A stretch of DNA of 64,000 bases from Deltaproteobacteria bacterium (lineage in GTDB: Bacteria; Desulfobacterota; Deferrisomatia; Deferrisomatales; JACRMM01): positions 82,091 through 146,090 of the forward strand of contig JACRMM010000008.1 of assembly GCA_016214985.1 (NCBI GenBank), written 5' to 3'. The notes under the pieces were generated by a model that made no database searches, had not been told where the DNA came from, and saw only the letters and a list, made by a program, of their open reading frames with translations. Shown here one piece after another: positions 10,261-19,859 of the stretch (the stretch's first letter is position 1; each line of letters opens with the position of its first letter). The position numbers were made by a program, and so were the translations under genes.

Positions 10261-11181
10261 ATGGAGCTTATTCACCCGAACACGAACTTCGACTTCCTGG
10301 GGAAGAAGAAGTACTTCATCACCTTCAGCCTCGTGATGCTCACGCTCAGCCTCGTGAGCTTTGCGGTTCGCGGACTGCGGTACGGCGTGGACTTCGCAGG
10401 CGGAACGGTCGTCCAGATCCGCTTCCAGAAGGCCGTGGGCCCGGAGGCGATCCGTACGGTGCTTCGAGGGCAGTTGGGCGGCAACCCGGTCGTGCAGTCC
10501 TTCGGCAGCAACAACGAGTACATCATCCAGACGGAGCAGTCGACCGAGGACCTGGAGGGGCTGTCCAAGCGGATGCGTGACAGCCTCTCGACGGCGCTCT
10601 CCGACCCCGGCGCCGAGGTGCGACGGGTCGAGATGGTGGGCCCGAAGGTCGGCAAGGACCTTCGCAAGAAGGGGGCCCTCTCCGTTCTCGTCTCCATGGT
10701 CGGGATTCTCGCGTACATCTGGCTTCGCTTCGAGTTCAGCTTCAGCGCCGGCGGTGTCCTCGCGCTCTTCCACGACGTGATCGTCACCCTGGGGGCGGTG
10801 TCGCTGCTCGGCATCGAGTTCGACCTGACCGGGCTCGCGGCGATCCTGACCATTGCCGGTTACTCCATCAACGACACGATCGTGATCTTCGACCGCATCC
10901 GGGAAAACATGAAGAAGTCCGGGAACAAGGGAGACCTGGAGGTCACGATGAACCGCAGCGTCAACGAGACGTTGAGCCGTTCGGTGCTGACCGTGGGCAC
11001 GGTGCTCCTGATCGCGGTGTCGCTCTTCTTCCTGGGAGGGCCGGTGATCCACAACTTCGCGTTGATCATGCTCGTGGGCGTGGGCTACGGTTGCTACTCC
11101 TCGATCTACATCGCGAGCCCGATCGCGCTCTGGATCGACAAGCGCGCGGACCGAAAGAAGCTCGCCCGGGCGGCAGCGTGA
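10261..11181 (+). CDS. secF: protein translocase subunit SecF
   Basis: Partner of SecD. The 306-residue protein has the first TM helix at about 18-38, then the SecF signature GVDFAGGTVVQIRF, a small periplasmic domain, and five C-terminal helices with AILTIAGYSINDTIVIFDRIREN. The ATG is preceded by GAGGAAT-CGGAGC. It is separated from secD by 99 bases holding two hairpins, so relative SecD/SecF expression may be set by RNA structure. Confidence 0.96.
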   Translation: MELIHPNTNFDFLGKKKYFITFSLVMLTLSLVSFAVRGLRYGVDFAGGTVVQIRFQKAVGPEAIRTVLRGQLGGNPVVQSFGSNNEYIIQTEQSTEDLEGLSKRMRDSLSTALSDPGAEVRRVEMVGPKVGKDLRKKGALSVLVSMVGILAYIWLRFEFSFSAGGVLALFHDVIVTLGAVSLLGIEFDLTGLAAILTIAGYSINDTIVIFDRIRENMKKSGNKGDLEVTMNRSVNETLSRSVLTVGTVLLIAVSLFFLGGPVIHNFALIMLVGVGYGCYSSIYIASPIALWIDKRADRKKLARAAA

Positions 11182-11193
11182 AGAGCGGCGCTT

Positions 11194-11264
11194 TCAGCGA
11201 TCAACCATCAGCGGTTCGCTTGAAGCCTTGGGTTTCGAGCTCTTCGCTGAGAGCTGACCGCTGA
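11194..11264 (+). repeat. interlocked inverted repeats between secF and recJ
   Basis: TCAGCGA (11194-11200) is the inverse of TCGCTGA (11244-11250), and TCAGCGGT (11208-11215) is the inverse of ACCGCTGA (11257-11264). The pairs cross each other. Short CTGA/TCAG arrays like this often mark degenerate intergenic repeats; function unknown. Confidence 0.3.
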
Positions 11265-11276
11265 CCGCCGTCTCCC

Positions 11277-12998
11277 GTGCATCGCCGCTGGGTCCTGAGA
11301 GAGTCTGATTCGAGAGCCCGGGGCGTTCTGGCCCGGGCTCTTGACGTTTCGCCCCTCGTAGCGGCGGTGCTGGTCTCCCGAGGGTTCGGGGATGCCGCCG
11401 AAGCCCGCAGCTTCCTCAACCCCTCCCTCGCCTCCCTTCCCGACCCCGACGGCATCCCGGGCATGGCCGCGGCTGCCGAGCGCGTCGCCCGGGCGGCTCA
11501 CGCGGGAGAGACGGTCTGGGTCTACACCGACTACGACGCGGACGGCGTGACCTCGGCGGCCCTCCTGTCCGAGTTCCTCGGTCGGTGCCGCATCCCCTGC
11601 CGGGTGCGCCTGCCCCGGAGAGACCGCGAGGGCTACGGTCTGCATCCCGACGCGCTGCGCGACATCGCCGCCGAGGGTGGCACGCTCGTGGTCACGGCCG
11701 ATACGGGCATCTCCTCCGTGGCCGAGGCCCAGCTCGCCCGGGAGCTCGGGATCGACCTCGTCGTCACCGACCATCACACGCCCGGTCCGGAGCTTCCGGC
11801 GGCCGCGGCGGTCGTGAACCCGAAGCTCCTCGGCAACACGTACCCCGACGCCATGATCGCAGGGGTCGGGGTGGCCTGGAACCTGGCCGCGGCCGTGCGC
11901 CGGAGGCTCCGCGACGCCGGCTGGTTCGGAGACGCCGTGGAGCCTGACGTTCGAGATCTGCTGGACCTCGTTGCGTTGGGGACGGTGACCGACGTGGCGC
12001 CGCTGCGGGGCGTGAACCGGGCGCTGGTCGCCGCGGGCCTTCGGCGCCTCAACGAGCCCGGGGCGCGCGTCGGCGTGGGGGCTCTGCGGGCGGTGTCGAC
12101 GGTGAGGGGAGAGCTCAGGGCTGGGCACATCGGCTTTCAGCTCGGGCCTCGCCTGAACGCGGCGGGCCGCATGGAGGGACCCCAGGACGCCCTGGACCTC
12201 CTGCTGTGCGCTGACCCCGGCGAAGCGCAGCGACTGGCCGAGCGGCTCGACGCCCTGAACCGGCGCCGGCAGGGCGAGGAGCGGGCCATCGTCGGCGAGG
12301 CCTCGGGGCGGGTACGGCGTGAGGGGTGGATTCCCGAGCGCTGGAGCCTCGTGGTCGAGGGGGAGGTGTGGCACGAAGGGGTGCTGGGGATCGTGGCGTC
12401 GCGGCTCGCCGACACCTTCCACCGGCCGGCCGTCGTTGTCAGCCTGGCCGCCGGGAAGGGGTCGGCGCGCTCCATCGCAGGGCTCCACCTGGTGGAGACG
12501 CTCGCCGACTGTGCCAGCCACCTGGAGCGGTTCGGGGGCCATGCCGCCGCCGCCGGGCTGCGGGTGGCGGAGGGGGAGCTTCCCGCCTTTCGCGCGGCCT
12601 TCGAGGAGGCGGTGCACGCTCGTCTCACCGAGGAGCAGTTGACGCCCGTCCTGTGGCTCGACGCGGAGTTTTCGCTGCGCGACCTCTCCGTGGCCGCGGT
12701 GGGCGAGCTGCCGGCGCTGGAGCCATTCGGCGCCGGCAACCCCACGCCGGTGCTGCTGGCGCGCCGCGTCGGCGTCCTTGACGTTCGGCCCATCGGCCAG
12801 GAGGGTATACACCTCAAGTTTCGTCTGGAGCAGGGTGGACGGCGCTACGACGGCCTCGCCTGGAGGAAGGCCGAAGGGCTTGCCCGCGTGCGGCCCGGCC
12901 AGACCGTCGACCTCGCCTACACACCCCAAGTCAGCGAGTGGAACGGGGCGCTTCGGGTCCAGGTGGTCGTGGAAGGGATGCGGCCCGCGCAGGCATGA
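11277..12998 (+). CDS. recJ: single-stranded-DNA-specific 5'-3' exonuclease RecJ
   Basis: Degrades single-stranded DNA in recombination and mismatch repair. The 573-residue protein carries the DHH phosphoesterase motifs in order: YDADG (about residue 85), an ADTG segment, TDHH, then the DHHA1 motif GGHAAAAG near residue 425, followed by a C-terminal OB-like domain. The start is GTG at 11277, preceded by a CTGA-rich gap rather than a strong ribosome site. It is convergent with the histidine kinase, only 20 bases away. Confidence 0.94.
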   Translation: MHRRWVLRESDSRARGVLARALDVSPLVAAVLVSRGFGDAAEARSFLNPSLASLPDPDGIPGMAAAAERVARAAHAGETVWVYTDYDADGVTSAALLSEFLGRCRIPCRVRLPRRDREGYGLHPDALRDIAAEGGTLVVTADTGISSVAEAQLARELGIDLVVTDHHTPGPELPAAAAVVNPKLLGNTYPDAMIAGVGVAWNLAAAVRRRLRDAGWFGDAVEPDVRDLLDLVALGTVTDVAPLRGVNRALVAAGLRRLNEPGARVGVGALRAVSTVRGELRAGHIGFQLGPRLNAAGRMEGPQDALDLLLCADPGEAQRLAERLDALNRRRQGEERAIVGEASGRVRREGWIPERWSLVVEGEVWHEGVLGIVASRLADTFHRPAVVVSLAAGKGSARSIAGLHLVETLADCASHLERFGGHAAAAGLRVAEGELPAFRAAFEEAVHARLTEEQLTPVLWLDAEFSLRDLSVAAVGELPALEPFGAGNPTPVLLARRVGVLDVRPIGQEGIHLKFRLEQGGRRYDGLAWRKAEGLARVRPGQTVDLAYTPQVSEWNGALRVQVVVEGMRPAQA

Positions 12999-13018
12999 CA
13001 GCGTGCGCCGGGGCGGCG

Positions 13019-15349
13019 CTACGCCGTTCGAAGCGCCGCGTGGAGCGCGCGCAGGAGAGCGTCCGACCGGTAGGGCTTCTGGATGAAACCCGCGAGGCCG
13101 TGCTCCGTGAAGCGGTTGATGGCGTCCTGTTCGTTGTACCCGCTCGTCAAGACGACGCGGACGTCGGGCCGGAGGCGACGCATCTCGCGGAATACTTCCT
13201 CGCCGTTCATCCGGGGCATGGTCATGTCGAGCACCACGGCTTCGATCTCTCCGCCGTGGGTCCGAAACACGTCGACCCCTTCCTGGCCGTCCGCTGCGGT
13301 CAGCACCGAGAAGCCTCGCTCCTCGAGCATCGCTGCGGCCACCGATCGGGCGGTCGCGTCGTCGTCCACGACGAGCACGGTGCCGCTTCCCCGCCACAGT
13401 GCCTCGGCGTCGCCTTCGCCCGCCGCCGCAGGGGCGGCAGGATCCGAACGGTGGGCCTCGGCCAGGGGGAAGAATACCTTGAACGTGGTGCCCTGGCCGA
13501 CCTCGCTGTAGACCTTGACCGCTCCTCGATGGCCCCGAACGATACCGAGCACCGCCGCCAGCCCGAGACCTCGACCGGTCGCCTTGGTGCTGAAGAACGG
13601 GTCGAAGACCCGGGCCTGGGTCTCCCGGTCCATGCCGCATCCCGTGTCGCCGACCTCCAGGTACACGTAGGTGCCCTCGGGCAGATCATCGTCGACGTAG
13701 ACTCCGGAGAGGTACCGGCGATCGACCTCGGTGACGCCTGTGGTCACGCGGATCGCCCCGCTGGCGCCGCCGAGGGCGTCCGAGGCGTTCGTGATGAGGT
13801 TCATCACGATCTGACGCCCCTGGGTGGCGTCCATGGAAACGGTCGGCAGGTTCGGTGCCAGGTGGAGGGTCAGGCGGGCCTTCTTCGATACCACGGTGTC
13901 CAAGAGGCGGACCATCTCCTCGACCAGCGAGGACAGGTTCACGGGCTCGACGGCGAAGCGGCCTTTGCCGGAGTACGCGAGCATCTGGTTGGTGAGGTCC
14001 GCGGCGCGCTGCGATGCCGCGTCGATCTTCTGGAGATGAGGGCGCGCCGGGGAGTCCGGTGGAAGCTTTCGCAGGGCGAGGTCCGCGTTGCCCATCATTC
14101 CGGTCAAGAGGTTGTTGAAATCGTGGGCGATTCCGCCGGCGAGCACCCCGAGGCTCTCGAGCTTCTGGGCATGTTGGACCTTGGCGTCGAGCTGCCGCCG
14201 TTCCTGCTCGGCGTGCTTGAGCGGCGTGATGTCCTCGAGCACCCGGATGTAGCCTGCGGCGGCGCGGTCCGCCCCGATCAACGGGAACGCCCGGAGCCGA
14301 ATCCACGCGCGGGTGCCGTCGGGGCGCTCTCGCTCGACGTCCACCGCGGCGGGCCGCCGGGTCGCCAGGGCTGCCGCCCCCGGGCAGTCTGGGCAGACGT
14401 CGCCTCGATGCTCGAGTGCCTCGAAGCAGAGGGAACCCGCCAAGTCTTCCGCGGGCCGGCCGAGCCAGCGCGCCAGGGCCGCGTTGGTGGCGCGGAGCCG
14501 GTGGTCGGGGCCCACCAGGGCGATCCCCAGGTCGACGTTGTCCGCCAGGGTCCTGTACTTCTCCTCGCTCTCCTGCAGGGCAGTCCAGGCGGCCTCGCGG
14601 TCCCTCACGTTGCGGATGAGGCCCCGGGAGCTGAGGAGAATCCCCGCCATTCCCGCGAGCCACAGCGCGCCGTGCCCGACGAGCGCGGTTGCGATCGTCG
14701 CCCGGGCGCGCGTCCAGTAGCCCTCCAGGGGCACGGCCACGCTCACCGCGCCTCCGATTCGTCCCTCGGCGAGGCCCCGCCCGGAGTGACAGCGCAAACA
14801 CGGCCGGTCCATGACCACGGGCCGGAGGAAGCGAAGGTGCCGGCGGCCGTCGATCTCGCCCACTTCGAAAACTTCCGGGCGTCCGGCGGCGACGGCGGCG
14901 AGCGCTGCCGCCTCCCAGGCATCCGGCGCGTTGGCGGGGTTCAGGGGAGTCACGCTGACGAGGCGGTTGTGCAGGGCTTCGGGTTCCAGCGCCGTCCCAG
15001 GGGGCTGGCAGTCCATGTAGGAGGGCGTGATCTGGGTGAGGACCTCACCGGACTCCGTGCGCAGGTCGCGGGTCGCCACAGCAGAGAGATAGGGACTGGG
15101 CCGGGTCTGGGCGGTGGCTCGGACGTAGACTTCACCTTGCGCGGCGCTCCAGGTGCGGAAGGCGAGCTCGCGCTCGTAGCTCGCCACGGCAACCGCGCGC
15201 GCGTCCGCCACGATCTCCGCGCGATGAATCGACAGGTTCCACCCCGCCGAGGCGGCGACCAGGGCCGTCCACAGTCCGATCAATCCCCACGAGAATCGGC
15301 GAAATCGAGCTGCAGAGAAGGGGGCCCACCCTTCCTGGTGCACCGGCAC
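13019..15349 (-). CDS. hybrid histidine kinase with DUF3365 c-type haem sensor domain
   Basis: A 776-residue membrane sensor. Order: TM helix (about 20-38); periplasmic DUF3365/Tll0287-like domain (40-220) with CLRCH (184-188), a c-type haem binding motif; TM helix (224-240); PAS domain (262-380) with Cys308, Cys319 and Cys322; HisKA with phospho-accepting His409 in AHDFNNLL; HATPase with GDTGCGMD and GRGLGLAAVLG; C-terminal receiver domain (about 655-776) beginning VLVVDDDA, with its phospho-Asp in VVLDMTMP. The haem site suggests sensing of redox state or a small ligand. No output regulator is fused; the receiver may pass phosphate onward. cheR and HDOD genes lie upstream on the same strand. 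Confidence 0.88.
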   Translation of the reverse strand: MPVHQEGWAPFSAARFRRFSWGLIGLWTALVAASAGWNLSIHRAEIVADARAVAVASYERELAFRTWSAAQGEVYVRATAQTRPSPYLSAVATRDLRTESGEVLTQITPSYMDCQPPGTALEPEALHNRLVSVTPLNPANAPDAWEAAALAAVAAGRPEVFEVGEIDGRRHLRFLRPVVMDRPCLRCHSGRGLAEGRIGGAVSVAVPLEGYWTRARATIATALVGHGALWLAGMAGILLSSRGLIRNVRDREAAWTALQESEEKYRTLADNVDLGIALVGPDHRLRATNAALARWLGRPAEDLAGSLCFEALEHRGDVCPDCPGAAALATRRPAAVDVERERPDGTRAWIRLRAFPLIGADRAAAGYIRVLEDITPLKHAEQERRQLDAKVQHAQKLESLGVLAGGIAHDFNNLLTGMMGNADLALRKLPPDSPARPHLQKIDAASQRAADLTNQMLAYSGKGRFAVEPVNLSSLVEEMVRLLDTVVSKKARLTLHLAPNLPTVSMDATQGRQIVMNLITNASDALGGASGAIRVTTGVTEVDRRYLSGVYVDDDLPEGTYVYLEVGDTGCGMDRETQARVFDPFFSTKATGRGLGLAAVLGIVRGHRGAVKVYSEVGQGTTFKVFFPLAEAHRSDPAAPAAAGEGDAEALWRGSGTVLVVDDDATARSVAAAMLEERGFSVLTAADGQEGVDVFRTHGGEIEAVVLDMTMPRMNGEEVFREMRRLRPDVRVVLTSGYNEQDAINRFTEHGLAGFIQKPYRSDALLRALHAALRTA

Positions 15350-15526
15350 ACCTCCACCCCGCCCGAGTGTCGCTGTGTCCCCCGGCCACCCCCGGGCCCA
15401 GCGCGCCGATCATACCGCCGGCGAAGCGGCCAGAAAAGGGCCAATTGTCCGGTTTCCAACCGCTTATCTCATGAAGCGGAAAACACGGTTGGAGCTGTTG
15501 GAACCGGTAGAATCAAGAGGCGCGAA

Positions 15527-16381
15527 TCAGGTCTTGCGGCGGTACCCGCAGGCTTTGAAGAAGTGGACAACTTCGAAGGAGTGGTCGATGTTGAAGAGTG
15601 TCTCGGTCAGGCTCAGAAACAGGTACCCGTGAGGGAGCAGGACGTCGGCGAGGTTCTTGAGCACCCTGGCCTTGGAGTCGCGGTCGAAGTAGATGAGCGC
15701 GTTGCGACACAGGATCAGGTCGGGCCTCGGGAAGGCGCGCAGCGAGAAGGGGTCCATCAGGTTGGCCACGTGAAACGTGGCGAAGCGCTTCAGGTAGGGG
15801 ATCAGGACATAGGTCTTGCCCGTCTTCTTGAAGCAGTTCGCCTTCTGCGCCTCCGGGCACGCGCGGACGCTGTACTCGGAGAACTCGCCCTTCTGGGCCC
15901 TGTCGACCACCTGGGAGTTGATGTCGAAACCGACGATCCGGGTGGTCGGGGCCTCGGCGGGGAACGACTCCTTGAGCAGGATGGCGAGGGTGTACGCCTC
16001 CTCGCCGCTGCTGCACGCCGCGCTCCAGATCGTTACGCTGTCGCGCCGCTCGTCCCTGCGCCTCTTGAACAACTGCGGGAGGACACGGTCGCGGAGCACC
16101 TCGAACTGGTTGGGCTCCCGGAAGAAGTAGGTCTCGTTGACCGTGACCTGATTGAAGAACTCCCACAGTTCGCTGCGGTTGCCGCGGGCGGTCTTGAGCG
16201 CGCCGAGGTATGTGACGGGGTCGGTCGCGCCTGTGGCGGCCATGCGGGTGGCCACGTGGCTCATCAGGCGTTCTCGGTTCTGTTCCTGGAAGTAGATACC
16301 GGCCGTTTCGTAGAGAAACGCCCGAAACAGCTCGAACATCGCGTCAGTCTCGGAGGCGGTGGGTCGTCGGACCGATTCCAT
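15527..16381 (-). CDS. CheR-type protein-glutamate methyltransferase
   Basis: A 284-residue SAM-dependent methyltransferase of the CheR family. The N-terminal helical part (about 10-75) is followed by TYFFREP, the CheR hallmark, and the Rossmann core with WSAACSSGEEAYTLA, GFDINSQVV and LILCRNALIYFD. CheR methylates glutamates of chemoreceptors. No cheA, cheW or receptor gene is nearby, so it may serve a chemosensory pathway encoded elsewhere or a biofilm/motility signalling route with the adjacent HDOD protein. Confidence 0.9.
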   Translation of the reverse strand: MESVRRPTASETDAMFELFRAFLYETAGIYFQEQNRERLMSHVATRMAATGATDPVTYLGALKTARGNRSELWEFFNQVTVNETYFFREPNQFEVLRDRVLPQLFKRRRDERRDSVTIWSAACSSGEEAYTLAILLKESFPAEAPTTRIVGFDINSQVVDRAQKGEFSEYSVRACPEAQKANCFKKTGKTYVLIPYLKRFATFHVANLMDPFSLRAFPRPDLILCRNALIYFDRDSKARVLKNLADVLLPHGYLFLSLTETLFNIDHSFEVVHFFKACGYRRKT

Positions 16382-16408
16382 GCCTGCCTGTCCTCGATGG
16401 CCGGTGCT

Positions 16409-17305
16409 TCAGTGGGCGTGGGAGATGTGGACGAACTCCTGACTCGCCGCGTGCTCATGCTCGAGGTCGAAGACCAGGCGCTCGAGGTCCCAGCACGCCA
16501 TCTGCGGCCTTGCCGCGCACAGGAGGCCCCACGCCGGGAGCTCGGGGATCACGACCTCGACCTCGGCCGTGCCCCGGAAGAAGGTGAGGCCGGCCAGGTG
16601 GGCGAGCTCGTTGGCGAGCGAGACGAGCGCGACCAGGGGGCGCGTCGGCTCGGTCGCCTGTGCCGGTTGGTGGAGCCGCAGGATCACCTCCTGGGTCTCC
16701 GGTGCGAGCTGGGACACCTCGGCCAGGAGGGCGCCGGCGGCCTCGGTCCCGAGGCCGAAACCGACCTCGAGATTACGGGCGAGAAACCCGTGCTCCTGGG
16801 TGGCCTTGCGCACCGCTCCGGCGAAGGCCGTCGGGTCGGCCTTGGCCAGGGCCAGGTATCCGATGTCGTGGAGCAGTCCTCCCAGGAACTCGGCTCCCCG
16901 AAACTTGAGCTCCAGGCGTTCGGCAAGAGACCGCGCGATGAACGCCGTTCCCGTGCAGTGGCTCCAGAACTCCTTCCAGTCGAAGGGGCAGTCGCCGAGA
17001 AACCGCTCGCAGCCGTCTACCGAAGCGAACCCGGCGACGATGGCCTTGATCTGGCCCATGCCGACCACGGCCAGGGCCCGGTCCAACGAGTTGACGTGCC
17101 GCGAGGCGCCGTAGGCGGCGGAGTTCGCCAATCGCAAGACCCGAAGCGTCAGTACCGGGTCCTGCTCCACCTCGCGCGCGATGTCCGAGAGTGCGGTGTC
17201 GTCCTGCGCCAGCAGCTCCAGGATGTGCCGGATGTGGTCCGGGAACGTGGGGAGGTTGGGGTCCTGTTGGAAGGCTCGCCGGAGCTGATCGGTGCGGTCG
17301 AGCAT
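16409..17305 (-). CDS. HDOD domain signalling protein
   Basis: A 298-residue cytosolic protein with one HDOD domain (roughly 15-210), a relative of HD phosphohydrolases that has lost most metal ligands. Typical stretches are DPVLTLRVLRLANSAAYG, GMGQIKAIV and FLGGLLHDIGYLAL. HDOD proteins in deltaproteobacteria act in signalling and chemotaxis-like regulation, often beside sensor kinases and CheR-like enzymes as here. The gap of 27 bases to cheR suggests one transcript. The roughly 290 bases upstream (17306-17594) show no gene. Confidence 0.85.
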   Translation of the reverse strand: MLDRTDQLRRAFQQDPNLPTFPDHIRHILELLAQDDTALSDIAREVEQDPVLTLRVLRLANSAAYGASRHVNSLDRALAVVGMGQIKAIVAGFASVDGCERFLGDCPFDWKEFWSHCTGTAFIARSLAERLELKFRGAEFLGGLLHDIGYLALAKADPTAFAGAVRKATQEHGFLARNLEVGFGLGTEAAGALLAEVSQLAPETQEVILRLHQPAQATEPTRPLVALVSLANELAHLAGLTFFRGTAEVEVVIPELPAWGLLCAARPQMACWDLERLVFDLEHEHAASQEFVHISHAH

Positions 17306-17594
17306 CGTGGGTCCTCTGCGGGCGCCGCGGCTGGCGCCCTGCGGAAGCGGTGGAGGCGATGGGGCTCTTATCGGTGGATGCGCCGAAGTCCATGAGGGAG
17401 ATTACGGGGAGCGGGGGGAGGGCGGACCGGGACCTTCCCTGCGGCGGGCAGGATCCCTGAGCCTCGAGGCCTCGGACCGTCCGATGGAGGAGGACCGAGA
17501 TGTCTTCGGCCCACCGGATCGTTGCGCCAGAGCCGCCTGCCCGCTCTGCGGGGTGGCCCCGGCCCGCCCCCTGGCGGCGGAGCTCGTCGCGGGA

Positions 17595-19567
17595 CTAGCG
17601 GCTGCCGAGGTTCACAAAGTCGATGATCCGCGCGACCTCGAGGTTCGCGAGGCCCAGGCACTTGGCCCCGAGCTCGCGGGCGAGCACGCGCGCGTACGCG
17701 TAGGAGTGGATCCAGGTCAGATCGGTGTCGACGACGAGGCTCCGGATCCTGGCGTCGCGCACGCGCCGGGCGCGGTCGAGCGCCTCGTCGAAGGGATCTC
17801 TCCCCTCCACGCTGAGGTTCGCGCGGCCGTCGGTCAGGAGCACGAGCAGTGGGGTGCGGCCGGGGTTCTTGCGGGTCTCCTGGCCGAGCGTCTCGAGCGC
17901 CTTGGCCAGGGCGAGCGCCAGAGGCGACTTGCCCCCGGTCGGGAGCGCGTGCAGTCGCTTCTGGGCCTGCTCGACGCTCGTGGTGAAGGGCAGGACGAGC
18001 CGCGCCTCGGTGCCCCGGAAGGCGAGGAGCCCCACCCGGTCGCGTTTCTGGTACGCGTCGGCGAGGAGCGAGAGCACGATCCCCTTGGCTCGCGCCATCA
18101 CCTCTTCCGCGGCCATGGATCCGGAGGCATCGACGGCGAAGAGCAGGCTCACGCCCGAGGGGCGCGACAACACCTTCTCCCGGAGATCGCTGGGGCGGAT
18201 CTGCACCGACGCGGCGTCGGGCGACCCCTCGGCCCGCCGCTTCAACTGGTGGGGCGCCGCCGCCCGCAGGGTGGCGTCGAGCGCGAGGGAGCGGAGCTTG
18301 CCCTTGGGAATGCGGGCCCGCACGTAACGGCCCGCATCCGGAGCCGTCTTCTGCTTGATCCGGCGCCCGCGTGCCAGGCGGCGGCGCGTCTGGCGGTTGA
18401 CGAGGCTCCCCCGCACGCGGAAGGCCCCGCCCGGGGCGTAGACCGTCTCCTCCAGGACCAGTCGGTCGGAGTCCTTCTTCTCAGGGCTCAGATGGGGACT
18501 TTTTTTTTTGCCGCGGCCCGCCGGCCGGCCTGCTCTTCCCGGGTGCGGCGGATCGATTGGACCACTGCCTCTTCCGAGAGGATCTTCTCCTCGAAGGGGG
18601 TCTTCTTGAGCCGGTGGGGGTAGACGAGGCGTGCCGCCTCGGCGATGTCCTCGTCGCGGACCTCCGTGCGGCCCCGGAAGGCGGCCAGGGCGGAGACGGT
18701 CTTCACCATGGCCACGTCGGCCCGGTGGCCGTCCACGCCGAGGTCCACGCTTAGGGTGGCGATCACCTCCAGGCTGTCGTCGTCCACCTCGACCTGGGGC
18801 AGGAGGTCTTCGGCGCGCACGATCGCCTCGCGCAGCGCCTGCTCCTGGGGCCGCCAGGCCTCGCGGAAGGCGCGCGGATCGGCTTCGTACGCCCGGCGGC
18901 GCTTGATCACGTCGACCCGGAGCGCCGGGTCCCGGATCCCCACCACCTCCACGCACAGGCCGAACCGGTCCAGAAGCTGGGGCCGGAGGTCCCCTTCCTC
19001 CGGGTTCATGGTGCCGACCAGGACGAAGTGGGAGGGGTGGGAGTAGGAGACGCCCTCTCGCTCGATGTGGTTGACGCCCATGGCCGCGGCGTCCAGGAGC
19101 ACGTCGACGATGTGATCCTCCAGGAGGTTCACCTCGTCCACGTAGAGGATGCCTCGGTGCACCTTGCCGAGGATGCCGGGCTCGAAGCGCTGCTCGCCGG
19201 TCTTCAGGGCGTGCTCGATGTCGAGAGAGCCCACGACTCGGTCCTCGGTGGCGCCCACCGGCAGGTCGAGCACGCGCATCCGTCGGTGCTCGACCGGGAG
19301 CTCCTCGCCGGCCTCGAGCCGCCGCCGGCAGGAGGCGCACATCTCCGACGCGCGCTCGGGGTGGCAGCGGAAGGGGCAGTCGGAAACCATCGGGATGTCC
19401 GGGAGAAGTTGCGCCAGGGCGCGCACTGCCGTGGACTTCGCCGTGCCCTTCTCGCCTCGGATCAGCACGCCGTCGATGGTCGGGTCGATGACGTTGGCCA
19501 CGAGGGCGAGCTTCATCGGCTCTTGGCCAACGAGGGCGGGAAAGGGAAAGACTTCGGACTGGGGCAT
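17595..19567 (-). CDS. chlD: ChlD-type metal chelatase subunit, predicted product of -1 frameshifting
   Basis: The ChlI-like AAA+ frame (start 19567) and the VWA-domain frame (stop at 17595) join exactly if the ribosome slips back one base on the ten-A run at 18500-18509. The product is about 657 residues: AAA+ domain, short linker ([15 protein letters not shown]), then a VWA domain with the MIDAS motif DASGSM and [10 protein letters not shown]. That is the architecture of ChlD/BchD and of chelatase medium subunits used with CobN. The VWA frame has no credible start of its own near the junction. Stopping in the zero frame gives the small subunit (next entry). Programmed frameshifting giving both subunits from one chlD gene is known in cobalamin producers. 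A homopolymer sequencing error is the alternative. Confidence 0.75.
18488..19567 (-). CDS. chlI: ChlI/BchI-type AAA+ chelatase small subunit (zero-frame product)
   Basis: A 359-residue AAA+ ATPase. It has Walker A (GEKGTAKST), Walker B ([10 protein letters not shown]), sensor 1 ([21 protein letters not shown]) and the cysteine-rich [14 protein letters not shown] insert seen in ChlI-like proteins. The ATG at 19567 has GAGGAG upstream; open sequence further upstream is not homologous. The frame ends at TGA (18488-18490), four codons after the A-run. It probably works in Co2+ insertion with CobN and the ChlD form; no bacteriochlorophyll genes or cobN are in the window, so the metal is inferred. 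Confidence 0.88.
   Translation of the reverse strand: MPQSEVFPFPALVGQEPMKLALVANVIDPTIDGVLIRGEKGTAKSTAVRALAQLLPDIPMVSDCPFRCHPERASEMCASCRRRLEAGEELPVEHRRMRVLDLPVGATEDRVVGSLDIEHALKTGEQRFEPGILGKVHRGILYVDEVNLLEDHIVDVLLDAAAMGVNHIEREGVSYSHPSHFVLVGTMNPEEGDLRPQLLDRFGLCVEVVGIRDPALRVDVIKRRRAYEADPRAFREAWRPQEQALREAIVRAEDLLPQVEVDDDSLEVIATLSVDLGVDGHRADVAMVKTVSALAAFRGRTEVRDEDIAEAARLVYPHRLKKTPFEEKILSEEAVVQSIRRTREEQAGRRAAAKKKVPI
18500..18509 (-). other. ten-A slippery run at the chlI/chlD junction
   Basis: On the minus strand the zero-frame codons are gca-aaa-aaa-aaa-gtc-ccc-atc-tga. A -1 slip on the A-run leads into agt-ccc-cat-ctg and the VWA domain. About 25 bases downstream, CTCC and GACC can pair with GGTC and GGAG (two-base bulge), a possible stimulatory hairpin. 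This is the only such A-run I saw in this GC-rich window. Confidence 0.7.
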
Positions 19568-19859
19568 GGGAACTCCTCGGCGTCGGGAGCGGCGGCGCTG
19601 CATGGTACCACGGGCCCCGGAGTCGGAGAATCCCCCGGCGAGGGGAAGGCAGAGGTCCGTCCTGCACGCGAGGCGCGGGGCGTGCCTCGCCCGTCGCTCC
19701 GCCGGACGATGCCGAACAGGACCCGGGAGCCCGCGACCGGGACCACCGCGACGCCGCACGCTATGGGGCACCCGGTCACGTCTGCTACACTCCCGGCGCG
19801 GCTGCCCATCGATCGAAGGGGCGGCGAGGGGGTTGTTCCGACGAGAAGGAGGGCTCCAC

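Noticed and set aside
8095..11052. Long minus-strand open frame opposite yajC, secD and secF
   Set aside because: It covers three certain genes on the other strand and reads as low-complexity His/Asp/Arg sequence with no family motifs.
12938..17395. Very long open frame on the plus strand opposite the kinase, cheR and HDOD genes
   Set aside because: It is the antisense of three well-defined minus-strand genes; its composition (Asp/Arg/Gly-rich, no domains) is the usual shadow in GC-rich DNA.
17306..17594. Gene in the gap between the HDOD gene and chlD
   Set aside because: Short frames only, without motifs or start sites; probably leader sequence of the HDOD-cheR transcript.
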